Below are positions 1 through 5,213 of a stretch of 5,227 nt of DNA, piece after piece (the stretch's first letter is position 1; the number at the start of each line of letters is the position of its first letter). This stretch comes from Candidatus Anaerobutyricum stercoripullorum (GTDB lineage Bacteria; Bacillota; Clostridia; Lachnospirales; Lachnospiraceae), in contig DXEQ01000124.1 in assembly GCA_019114885.1 (NCBI GenBank), positions 1 to 5,227 of the forward strand, read 5' to 3'. The notes beneath the pieces are model-generated. The model did no database searches and was not told the origin of the DNA. It saw nothing but the letters and a program-made list of their open reading frames with translations. The position numbers and the translations under genes are program-made.

Positions 1-68
1 ACATGTTCGTCGCTGTGTCATAATTTGCACTACGTTATAAGATACCGTACCTGTAAGGACATACATCC

Positions 69-76
69 GGGAGGTG
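69..76 (+). promoter_or_regulatory. Ribosome binding site fixing the start of the small membrane protein
   Basis: GGGAGGTG lies 5 nt before the ATG at 82 (GGAGG ends 7 nt before it). It is close to the full anti-16S complement and argues for the 127-residue form over the longer TTG-initiated reading frame. Confidence 0.8.
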
Positions 77-81
77 GTTTG

Positions 82-465
82 ATGTACAGTTTTCCTGAAG
101 ATAAAAAGAATCTGAGCAGATGGAAGAAGCCGGATTTTTATATCGCTCTGTCGTTCCTGTTTTACTTTCTGCTGCTGTTCGTGTTTATTTTTGCGCCAAG
201 TATCGTGAAGTTGTTTAACGGCAAGATGATCGTGACACAGGTGATGGGCCCTGTTCTGTTTATGCTGGGCGCGCTGTTTTCCGGTATTGGAAACTGGCTC
301 AGTATAGATTACAATGTGATTCCGGGACTTGATTATACGGAGGAGCTCTCCGAGGAAGAGTATGAGAGACTCCATAATCTGCTGGAAGAACGCAGAAAGG
401 AGATCCTGGCACAACGGGAACAGGAGAAAGCGAAAGATAACATGATAACAGAGGATGAGGCTTAG
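82..465 (+). CDS. Small two-helix membrane protein of unknown function, 127 aa
   Basis: I do not recognise a family. The protein has a basic N-terminus (KKNLSRWKK, about residues 8-16), then two hydrophobic stretches that should be membrane helices: about 18-38 (rich in F and L) and about 54-75. A highly charged, helix-prone tail follows at about 84-120 (EELSEEEYERL, then EERRKEIL). The positive-inside rule predicts both ends in the cytoplasm, with a short external loop (KLFNGKMIVTQ, about 43-53). The tail could form a coiled coil or a docking helix; that is inference. The ATG at 82 is chosen because GGGAGGTG at 69-76 is a well-placed Shine-Dalgarno. An in-frame TTG at 25 would add 19 residues but has no such site and would place the Shine-Dalgarno inside the gene. 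The gene is followed by its own terminator and appears monocistronic, or the last gene of an operon starting before the window. Confidence 0.8.
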   Translation: MYSFPEDKKNLSRWKKPDFYIALSFLFYFLLLFVFIFAPSIVKLFNGKMIVTQVMGPVLFMLGALFSGIGNWLSIDYNVIPGLDYTEELSEEEYERLHNLLEERRKEILAQREQEKAKDNMITEDEA

Positions 466-498
466 GAATCGTCCCGCAGAACGCCAACGGACAAAGAG

Positions 499-522
499 AG
501 GCGCCCTGCGGGGCCTTTTTTT
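499..522 (+). terminator. Intrinsic terminator after the small membrane protein
   Basis: AGGCGCC and GGGGCCT can pair with one G-G mismatch around a 4-nt loop, giving a GC-rich stem. Seven T follow immediately at 516-522. It sits about 35 nt past the stop codon at 465 and upstream of the esterase promoter, so it separates the two genes. The reverse strand has no comparable U run. Confidence 0.85.
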
Positions 523-562
523 GTTTCGTGGCAAAGCAGGATTTAACGCTGCAACAGAATGT

Positions 563-591
563 TTGACAGGCCCGGAAAGGAACCGTATAAT
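563..591 (+). promoter_or_regulatory. Exact-consensus sigma-70/SigA promoter for the carboxylesterase
   Basis: TTGACA at 563-568 and TATAAT at 586-591 are separated by exactly 17 nt, so both hexamers and the spacer match consensus. Transcription should begin near 598, giving a leader of about 90 nt before the esterase ATG at 687. No extended -10 TG is present. I see no clear palindromic operator overlapping the hexamers, so expression may be high and constitutive, or controlled in the leader. Confidence 0.85.
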
Positions 592-603
592 AAGGGCAGA
601 AAA

Positions 604-655
604 CGGTCCGCTGATGATCAAAAGGGAGAGAATCACTGCCGGTATATTCGGACCG
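604..655 (+). repeat. Inverted repeat in the carboxylesterase 5' leader
   Basis: CGGTCCG (604-610) and CGGACCG (649-655) are perfect 7-bp complements separated by 38 nt. In the RNA they could close a long hairpin ending about 18 nt before the Shine-Dalgarno. The loop contains an ATG (614) opening a 28-codon frame that ends at 700 inside the esterase, but this ATG has no good ribosome binding site. A role in stability or translation control is speculative. Confidence 0.35.
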
Positions 656-672
656 AAGAGCAAAGATGAGAA

Positions 673-677
673 GGGAG
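673..677 (+). promoter_or_regulatory. Ribosome binding site fixing the carboxylesterase start
   Basis: GGGAG within AGAAGGGAGAAA lies 9 nt before ATG 687. The upstream in-frame ATG at 666 has only a weak AAGAG in front of it, so 687 is the likely start. Confidence 0.7.
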
Positions 678-686
678 AAAAGAAAT

Positions 687-2243
687 ATGTTTATCTGTAG
701 AGAAGATTATCCGGTGGCGGATACCAGATACGGGCGGCTGCGGGGATTTTATCTGGACGGCTGCTTTACATTTCAGGGAATCCGGTATGCGCAGGCGAAG
801 CGTTTTCACATGCCGACGGAACCGGAGTCCTGGGAGGGTGTGAAGGACGCGCTGTCCTATGGCTACGTGGCAGAGATCATGAAGAAGCCGGTGCCGAACA
901 ATGAGATCATGGTTCCGCACATGTACTGGCCGTCCAGTGAAGATTGTCAATATCTGAATATCTGGACCCCGACCATGGAAAAGGACGCCGCAAAGCCTGT
1001 GATGGTCTGGCTGCACGGTGGAGCTTTCGACGACGGTTCTTCCATTGAACAGCTCGTCTATGAGGGAAGAAGTCTGGCAGTCAGCGAGGATGTGGTCGTG
1101 GCCTCCATCAATCATCGTCTGAATATTCTCGGATACTGGGATCTGTCGGAGGTAGATGAAGAATACTGGAATACCGGCAATCTGGGCAATGCCGATATCG
1201 TGGCGGCCCTCCGCTGGATTCATGACAATATTGAAAGTTTCGGCGGAGATCCGGACAATGTGACCCTGTTTGGACAGTCCGGCGGCGGCATGAAGGTGCT
1301 GACGCTGATGCAGACGCCGGAAGCGAATACGCTGTTCCACAAGGGTATCGTGCAAAGCGGCGTCATCGACAACATGTTCGATCAGGACAGAGAGACGAAT
1401 CACGCATTCGTGGAGAAGCTCAGGGAGAGAGGACTGGCGGATAAGCATCGGCTGGAAACCATGCCGTACCGGCAGCTCGTGGAGGAATACACAAAGATTG
1501 AGGCGGAGCTTTCCGCCGAGGGCTATGAGGTCACCCGCTGTCCGGTGGAGAATGCCTACTATCTGGGTCACCCGCTGAAACACGGGTTCTGCGAGAGAGC
1601 CAGAGAGATACCGCTCATGGTGGGAAGCGTCTTTGGCGAGTTTGATTTTGATCACGGGATTGACGGCAAGGAAACGTACCCGCAGGAGAAGATCCGGCAG
1701 ATGATAGGAGCACAGCTGGGTGAGGGAGCCGAAGAGATCGCCGCATTGTTCCGGGAAACGTATCCGGACAAACATATCCTGGATCTGCTTTCCCTTGACA
1801 ATTTCATCCGTTCCACGGAGATCGATCTCATCAAAGAGAGAAGCAAGACAAAGGAAAGTAAGACCTATTCGTTCATGTTCACCTACAATTTTGCCCTGGA
1901 CGGAGGAAAACCTGCCTGGCATTGCAGTGAGCTGCCGTTTGTTTTCCACAACATCGAGAAGGTGCCGGCCTGCAACGATTCAGAGGAGGCGGCTGTACTG
2001 GAGAAACAGATGAGCTTTGCCTGGGCACAGTTTGCCCGCACGGGAACGCCGGAACTTTGCTGTGCGGCGGGCGAGAGTGATGCGCCGCTTATCTGGCCGG
2101 CATGTGAGGAGGGCGCGGAAAATGTGATGATCTTCGATAAGAAATGTCAGGTGAAAGTCAATTATGACCATGCGCTGATTGCCCTCCATGAACAGTATTT
2201 TGACGGTTCTTCCCGTCTGAAAGCAGATAATATCCAGCATTAA
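687..2243 (+). CDS. Type B carboxylesterase (alpha/beta hydrolase, COesterase family), 518 aa
   Basis: This is a serine hydrolase predicted to cleave carboxylic esters, of the same broad family as Bacillus p-nitrobenzyl esterase; the natural substrate is unknown. Landmarks in order are TRYGRLRG near the N-terminus, SEDCQYLN (84-91, the usual EDCLYLN box), the oxyanion-hole motif HGGAF (110-114), the nucleophile elbow FGQSGGG with Ser198, the acid Glu318 in VFGEFDFDHG, and His412 in WHCSELPFVF. The triad is thus complete and the length is normal for the family. There is no signal peptide, so it should be cytoplasmic. The elbow reads GQSGG instead of the usual GESAG. The start at 687 is preferred over an in-frame ATG at 666 because GGGAG (673-677) lies 9 nt upstream of 687 and would fall inside the longer form. 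It has its own consensus promoter and ends before a shared terminator, so it is probably monocistronic. The family call is secure; the physiological role is not. Confidence 0.95.
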   Translation: MFICREDYPVADTRYGRLRGFYLDGCFTFQGIRYAQAKRFHMPTEPESWEGVKDALSYGYVAEIMKKPVPNNEIMVPHMYWPSSEDCQYLNIWTPTMEKDAAKPVMVWLHGGAFDDGSSIEQLVYEGRSLAVSEDVVVASINHRLNILGYWDLSEVDEEYWNTGNLGNADIVAALRWIHDNIESFGGDPDNVTLFGQSGGGMKVLTLMQTPEANTLFHKGIVQSGVIDNMFDQDRETNHAFVEKLRERGLADKHRLETMPYRQLVEEYTKIEAELSAEGYEVTRCPVENAYYLGHPLKHGFCERAREIPLMVGSVFGEFDFDHGIDGKETYPQEKIRQMIGAQLGEGAEEIAALFRETYPDKHILDLLSLDNFIRSTEIDLIKERSKTKESKTYSFMFTYNFALDGGKPAWHCSELPFVFHNIEKVPACNDSEEAAVLEKQMSFAWAQFARTGTPELCCAAGESDAPLIWPACEEGAENVMIFDKKCQVKVNYDHALIALHEQYFDGSSRLKADNIQH

Positions 2244-2295
2244 AGGGTGGCAGATCACTTCGGCCATATTTCCCATTTGCTTTAGAAGGCAGATA

Positions 2296-2331
2296 AAAGG
2301 GGTTCCCTCTTACACAGAGTGGAACCCCTTT
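2296..2331. terminator. Bidirectional terminator between converging esterase and yitT-like genes
   Basis: AAAGGGGTTCC (2296-2306) pairs perfectly with GGAACCCCTTT (2321-2331). The stem can extend inward by CTCT (2307-2310) with AGAG (2316-2319), with one bulged T and a 5-nt loop. On the - strand the hairpin runs into TTTTATCT; on the + strand it ends in CTTTCCT. It is therefore better for the yitT-like gene but usable by both. The hairpin includes the last six codons and the stop of the yitT-like gene. Confidence 0.85.
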
Positions 2332-3152
2332 CCTATGATCTCGCTGGTGTTTGATATGAGAAGAAATGCATCCGGCGAGTTTCTTTTGATGTAATTACGG
2401 AGCTTGACAGCCTCCACACGGTTCAAAGCTGTCATGATGATGTATTTGTCCTGACCGGTGAAAGCGCCCTTCGCGTTGATGATGGTAGCGCCCCGGTGGA
2501 GTGTATCTTCGATAAAGTCGCAGATTGGCTGCGGCTCAGAACAGACAATGTTGAAATACTTGGACAGGTTCAGACTCTCGATAAATCCATCGATCATAAA
2601 AGAGCGCACGGCCAGTCCCACGAAGGAATACAGTCCGGTCTTAATGTCAAAGACAAAACAGCCGGCCAGCGTGATAAACAGATCCGAGATCATGAGAGCG
2701 CTTCCGATGTCAAAGCTGCTGTATTTCTTCACGATCATGGCGATCACATCGGTTCCGCCGCTGGAAGCTCCGATATTAAACAGGATGGCGGAGCCAAGGG
2801 ACGGCAGCGCGATGGCAAATACCAGTTCCAGCATCGGCTCATCGGTGAGAGGGGCCGTCATAGGCCAGATTCTCTCCATGGCCGAGAGAGCCACAGATAA
2901 CAGGATGGTACAGTATGCGGTTTTGGCGGCAAATCCCTTGCCGAGGACAAAGAATCCCAGCAGTAAAAGAAGGATATTGGCCACAAAGGAAAAGTCACTG
3001 GCCGAGATCAGGCCGGTTTTTGCGACGAGAACGGCCAGACCGGTGATGCCCCCGAAAGTAAAGTTGTTGGGGAACTTGAAAAAGTAGATACCGGCTGCCA
3101 TGACAAGGGTGCTGATCGTCAGCATCATAAAATATTTGATCTTAAGCTTCAT
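2310..3152 (-). CDS. YitT-family membrane protein (DUF161 plus DUF2179), 280 aa
   Basis: This is an integral membrane protein of the widespread Firmicute YitT family; its biochemical function is not established. Hydrophobic segments lie at about 8-26, 31-49, 55-72, 79-98, 107-127, 149-170 and 173-187. Family landmarks are the N-terminal FPNNFTFGGITGLAVL (27-42) and the internal GASSGGTDVIAMIV (128-141). The C-terminal soluble DUF2179 domain (about 205-278) starts with the HRGATIINAKGAFTG segment and ends NSPDAFLLIS...EIIGKGF; in this family it is cytoplasmic and suspected of sensing a ligand. The length is typical. The ATG at 3152 is supported by AGGAG (plus-strand 3159-3163) 6 nt upstream. 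Upstream lies a leader with two terminator-like hairpins and no obvious promoter of its own, which hints at attenuation or read-through from the promoter at 3400-3428. Paralogues are usually numerous in a genome, so a specific gene name is not justified. Confidence 0.92.
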   Translation of the reverse strand: MKLKIKYFMMLTISTLVMAAGIYFFKFPNNFTFGGITGLAVLVAKTGLISASDFSFVANILLLLLGFFVLGKGFAAKTAYCTILLSVALSAMERIWPMTAPLTDEPMLELVFAIALPSLGSAILFNIGASSGGTDVIAMIVKKYSSFDIGSALMISDLFITLAGCFVFDIKTGLYSFVGLAVRSFMIDGFIESLNLSKYFNIVCSEPQPICDFIEDTLHRGATIINAKGAFTGQDKYIIMTALNRVEAVKLRNYIKRNSPDAFLLISNTSEIIGKGFHSV

Positions 3153-3183
3153 AGCGTTCTCCTGTGCGTATGAGTGAAAACCC

Positions 3184-3210
3184 GGCAGAGAAGATCAGAT
3201 GATCTCTGCC
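3184..3210 (-). promoter_or_regulatory. Hairpin/dyad just upstream of the yitT-like gene, terminator-like
   Basis: GGCAGAGA (3184-3191) and TCTCTGCC (3203-3210) are perfect 8-bp complements. As DNA the dyad is larger: 11 of 13 positions are symmetric about the centre. Read on the - strand, the stem is followed by GGGTTTTC, a short U run, and then the yitT Shine-Dalgarno about 20 nt further on. It may be a second attenuator hairpin or a repressor operator; the sequence does not decide. Confidence 0.5.
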
Positions 3211-3216
3211 AGCGGC

Positions 3217-3246
3217 AAAAAAGCAGCGGCAGATGTGATCCTGCCG
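3217..3246 (-). terminator. Intrinsic terminator or attenuator in the yitT leader
   Basis: On the - strand CGGCAG and CTGCCG (plus coordinates 3241-3246 and 3227-3232) form a 6-bp stem, 7 with a G-U pair. CTGC and then six T (3217-3222) follow. The four bases between stem and U run weaken it as a terminator. Its descending arm can alternatively pair with the ascending arm of the next hairpin (3203-3210), as antiterminators do. Confidence 0.5.
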
Positions 3247-3278
3247 GATGCAATCCTGTGCCGAAGGTATTTTGCTGC

Positions 3279-3307
3279 AAAAAAATAGACCAGTCAAATG
3301 GCTGGTC
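3279..3307 (-). terminator. Intrinsic terminator of the small RNA and of the lacI-DUF3800 transcript
   Basis: GACCAG (3288-3293) and CTGGTC (3302-3307) form a 6-bp stem with an 8-nt loop. On the - strand the stem is followed by TA and seven T (3279-3285). No terminator lies between the DUF3800 stop codon and this site, so it should end both the DUF3800 mRNA and any transcript started at the promoter at 3400-3428. Confidence 0.8.
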
Positions 3308-3393
3308 ATACTCTTTCAATCAATTGCCTGGGAGCGATGCCAACACATGACATTTACCTAGATGACGGCGCTGGAACAGGACTTACTGTTGTT
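3279..3393 (-). ncRNA. Candidate small structured RNA adjacent to DUF3800, about 115 nt
   Basis: The unit is defined by a good promoter (3400-3428) and a terminator (3279-3307) enclosing about 115 nt with no convincing reading frame. Visible pairing: a 5' hairpin AACAG/CTGTT (3375-3379 with 3386-3390, 6-nt loop); a possible longer helix closed by AGCG and CGCT, near 3333-3336 and 3367-3370; and the terminator hairpin. Published comparative-genomics work describes several structured-RNA motifs that sit beside DUF3800 genes, and this RNA starts at the stop codon of one. I cannot assign it to a particular motif by eye. Alternatives are an unusual 3' UTR or leader of the yitT-like gene, or a tiny coding RNA: ATG 3348 opens a 10-codon frame (MCWHRSQAID) with AGG 8 nt upstream, and ATG 3353 opens a 15-codon frame. 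Confidence 0.5.
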
Positions 3394-3399
3394 ATAGTT

Positions 3400-3428
3400 A
3401 TAGTAGCACCATAAGGGGGAAAAGTCAA
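3400..3428 (-). promoter_or_regulatory. Promoter for the candidate small RNA (and possibly yitT)
   Basis: On the - strand the -35 TTGACT (3423-3428) and -10 TACTAT (3400-3405) are 17 nt apart. The -10 is extended by TG at the right place (TGCTACTAT). The -35 overlaps the DUF3800 stop codon, so the promoter begins exactly where the gene ends. Expected transcription start is near 3393. Confidence 0.65.
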
Positions 3429-4144
3429 TACATTTTCGGAAAATCAAAAATATATTTCAGCATTCCCGCCTTCCTTAACATGCCCAGTTCCCGCCCGTAC
3501 TGGCCGGTCTGCTCCTCAGAATAGAGCAGGTTGGCAAAGATGTCCGCCACCTGTATGAGACGGTTGTCCGCGGAGTCAAAATAGGTGACGCTGAAATGTC
3601 CCCGGGCGCTTCCGCCCACCACCAGTTCCGTGTTCAGATAGTTCTCCAGGAAATGTCTCGCTTCCTTTTTTTCGTTGCGTTCATCCAGCTGTAAGTGGCA
3701 GTCCTCATCGGGAAGAAGGCCGTTTCGGATGAAATGTTCCAGGGCAAGCCGGATGGAATAATTAAAAATGCGGGCGCTGCTTTCAAACAGATGCTCTTTC
3801 AGTTCGTGGTTGGCGATTCGTATGTAATAGATCTCAAAATATTTGCTGCGGGAGAAATAATCCACAAATCGAAGCTTCATATCCCGGTCAAACTGCACGC
3901 CTTTCAGTTCCCGGAACTTTCTGTTGCGGAACATCTTTCCGCCGGTCTTAAGTACCTTTCCCGTATGAGGGTCTGTTTTATCTTCATCCAGCTCCAGCAG
4001 CCTGGAATAATTGGAGGACACAAACCGCTTGAAAGACTTGGACAGCTTGTCGATATCATGCACATGGATCATCGATATGATGAAATGATGATTGGGTGCG
4101 GCGTGTCGGTCGATGGAGCCGGACTCGTCGATGTATATATTCAT
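3425..4144 (-). CDS. DUF3800 domain protein, RNase H-like fold, 239 aa
   Basis: The N-terminal IYIDESGS (3-10) is the signature of DUF3800, a family with a predicted RNase H-like fold. The acidic residues spaced along the chain fit a metal-dependent nuclease centre: Asp6 and Glu7, Asp154 in LQLDERNEKKEA, and Asp193 and Asp201 in SADNRLIQVADIFANLL. The C-terminal Asp-(x)n-IQVAD motif is also typical. Nuclease activity is inferred from the fold; the family function is not established. The full family length is present and there is no signal peptide or membrane helix. The start leaves the signature directly at the N-terminus, as usual. The gene lies 8 bp after the lacI-like stop codon in the same direction, so co-transcription is very likely, and its Shine-Dalgarno lies inside the end of that gene. 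A candidate small-RNA promoter overlaps its stop codon. No sequence reason connects it to the sugar regulator beyond this arrangement. Confidence 0.88.
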   Translation of the reverse strand: MNIYIDESGSIDRHAAPNHHFIISMIHVHDIDKLSKSFKRFVSSNYSRLLELDEDKTDPHTGKVLKTGGKMFRNRKFRELKGVQFDRDMKLRFVDYFSRSKYFEIYYIRIANHELKEHLFESSARIFNYSIRLALEHFIRNGLLPDEDCHLQLDERNEKKEARHFLENYLNTELVVGGSARGHFSVTYFDSADNRLIQVADIFANLLYSEEQTGQYGRELGMLRKAGMLKYIFDFPKMY

Positions 4145-4152
4145 AAAAAAAT

Positions 4153-5178
4153 CTATATCCTTTCTTTTGGAGGAGCGCAGCTCTCCCGTCTGATCATGAA
4201 ATGCGGCACAATGATCTTGGTGGCCAGCAGGCCGGGATTTTCGATATGGTTGATCATCTGTGAGGCCGCCTCAATACCCAACTGGCGGGAATTGATGTCA
4301 ATGGATGTCAGCTGCGGTGAGGACAGCTTGGAAAAAAGCGAGTTATTGAATGAAATAACAGACAAATCTTCCGGAATGTGAAGATGGAGTTCCAGTGCTG
4401 TCTTCACGAGAGCCATGGCGAGGATGTCGTCGCTGACCAGAACCGCCGTGGGACGGTCTTCGCCGGAAAGAAACTCCAGAAGCTCTTCGGGCTCTTCCTT
4501 CGGCACCCGCGGCATCTCCAGATAATAACTCTCCCTGAAAGGAACATTTTTTTCAGCCAGCGCCAGCATATATCCTGCCTTTCGGTCGGCAGAAAAAATC
4601 CGCTGGAGATCCGTTCCCACATAGCCGATCCTCCGGTGCCCCAGAGAGAACAGATAGCTGACAGCTTCTCTTGCGGCCAGGATATTGTCATTGTCAATAC
4701 AGATGGTCTCACCTGGATACTGGGAGGCCTTGCCGATCTGTACGAACAGGATACCGTTTTCGTAGAGATAATCGATGATCGGATCCTGCGCGTTGGAATA
4801 GAGCAGAATAATGCCGTCCAGATGGTTTTCTCTGACCATGGCCCGTATGGAGGACAGAAGCTCTTCGTTGGAAGAGCCGGTGATCAGCGTGGTAAAATAC
4901 TGCTTCTGGTTGCAGAACAGGCTGATGCCCCGCATGGTCTCCAGAAAGAATGCATTTTCAAAAGTGTCGTCCTCGGAAACCGGCAGAACAATGCCGATGG
5001 TCTTGCTGCCGGGCATGGACGGTCCGTTGTTGCCCGGTTCATAACCCAGCTCCTGCATGGCTCTCCGCACCCGCTCTTTTGTCTGGGCGCTGATGGACGG
5101 GTGGTCCGAACAGGTTCTTGATACGGTGGACGGAGAGACTCCGGCCAGCCTGGCCACTTCTTTTATTGTAACGTTCAT
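4153..5178 (-). CDS. LacI-family transcriptional regulator, MalR-like, 341 aa
   Basis: The N-terminal helix-turn-helix is canonical (VTIKEVARLAGVSPSTVSR, 3-21), followed by a periplasmic-binding-protein-like effector domain from about residue 60. Recognisable landmarks are DGIILLYS (121-128), IDNDN (161-165), HRRIGYVG (181-188), ADRKAGY (197-203), SDDILAMAL (249-257) and SFNNSLFSKLSSPQLTSID (276-294). The C-terminal half recalls MalR, the maltose/alpha-glucoside repressor of Gram-positive bacteria, so a sugar or oligosaccharide effector is likely but not proven. The hinge (46-60) is odd: the usual PN..AR.L pattern is replaced by PGNNGPSMPG, with Gly and Pro where a helix normally forms on DNA. 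The ATG at 5178 follows a strong GGGGGAG (plus 5184-5190) at 5 nt. The promoter is probably outside the window. The downstream DUF3800 gene is 8 bp away. Targets are probably beyond 5227 or elsewhere. Confidence 0.93.
   Translation of the reverse strand: MNVTIKEVARLAGVSPSTVSRTCSDHPSISAQTKERVRRAMQELGYEPGNNGPSMPGSKTIGIVLPVSEDDTFENAFFLETMRGISLFCNQKQYFTTLITGSSNEELLSSIRAMVRENHLDGIILLYSNAQDPIIDYLYENGILFVQIGKASQYPGETICIDNDNILAAREAVSYLFSLGHRRIGYVGTDLQRIFSADRKAGYMLALAEKNVPFRESYYLEMPRVPKEEPEELLEFLSGEDRPTAVLVSDDILAMALVKTALELHLHIPEDLSVISFNNSLFSKLSSPQLTSIDINSRQLGIEAASQMINHIENPGLLATKIIVPHFMIRRESCAPPKERI
4158..4163 (-). promoter_or_regulatory. Unusually spaced ribosome binding site of the DUF3800 gene
   Basis: On the - strand AAAGGA lies within the last codons of the lacI-like gene, 13 nt before the DUF3800 ATG, longer than the usual 5-9 nt. 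The interval ends in seven T directly before the ATG. Weak independent initiation and dependence on ribosomes finishing the upstream gene (translational coupling) would be expected. Confidence 0.5.
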
Positions 5179-5197
5179 GATGACTCCCCCTGATCAT

Positions 5198-5213
5198 GTG
5201 TCGCCGGCGCAAA
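5198..5213. promoter_or_regulatory. Possible LacI-type operator upstream of the lacI-like gene
   Basis: CGCCGGCG (5202-5209) is a perfect 8-bp palindrome with the central CG typical of LacI-family operators, flanked by TGT on one side and CAAA on the other. It sits about 12 bp before the Shine-Dalgarno of the lacI-like gene, a plausible autoregulatory position. It fits the cre consensus only partly, so this is a weak suggestion. The 49 bp before the gene otherwise hold no convincing promoter. Confidence 0.25.

Noticed and set aside
1..81. Possible promoter for the small membrane protein (CATAAT at 19-24 or TATAAG at 36-41)
   Set aside because: No acceptable -35 hexamer lies at the right distance within the window, and the true promoter may lie before position 1.
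455..700. Open frame of 81 codons between the small membrane protein and the esterase
   Set aside because: It runs through the terminator at 499-522 and the promoter at 563-591, and no ribosome binding site supports it. Only its last 28 codons lie on the esterase transcript.
633..1949. Long open frame of 438 codons on the - strand opposite the carboxylesterase
   Set aside because: It is a shadow of the esterase codons. The translation is rich in His, Arg and Ile without any recognisable domain, and the + strand gene has a full set of catalytic motifs, a promoter and a ribosome binding site.
2458..3087. Open frames on the + strand opposite the yitT-like gene
   Set aside because: Two overlapping frames in the same stretch are both antisense to a typical membrane protein and have no supporting signals.
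3306..3353. Tiny coding frames (10 and 15 codons) inside the candidate small RNA
   Set aside because: The Shine-Dalgarno is only AGG and the frames are very short; an RNA function explains the promoter-terminator unit better. They are kept as an alternative in the small RNA entry.
3695..4381. Open frame on the + strand across the DUF3800 and lacI-like genes
   Set aside because: It spans the junction of two well-supported - strand genes and its translation shows no domain; it is a shadow frame.
4378..5121. Open frame of 247 codons on the + strand opposite the lacI-like gene
   Set aside because: It is antisense to conserved helix-turn-helix and effector-domain codons, has no ribosome binding site, and gives no recognisable product.
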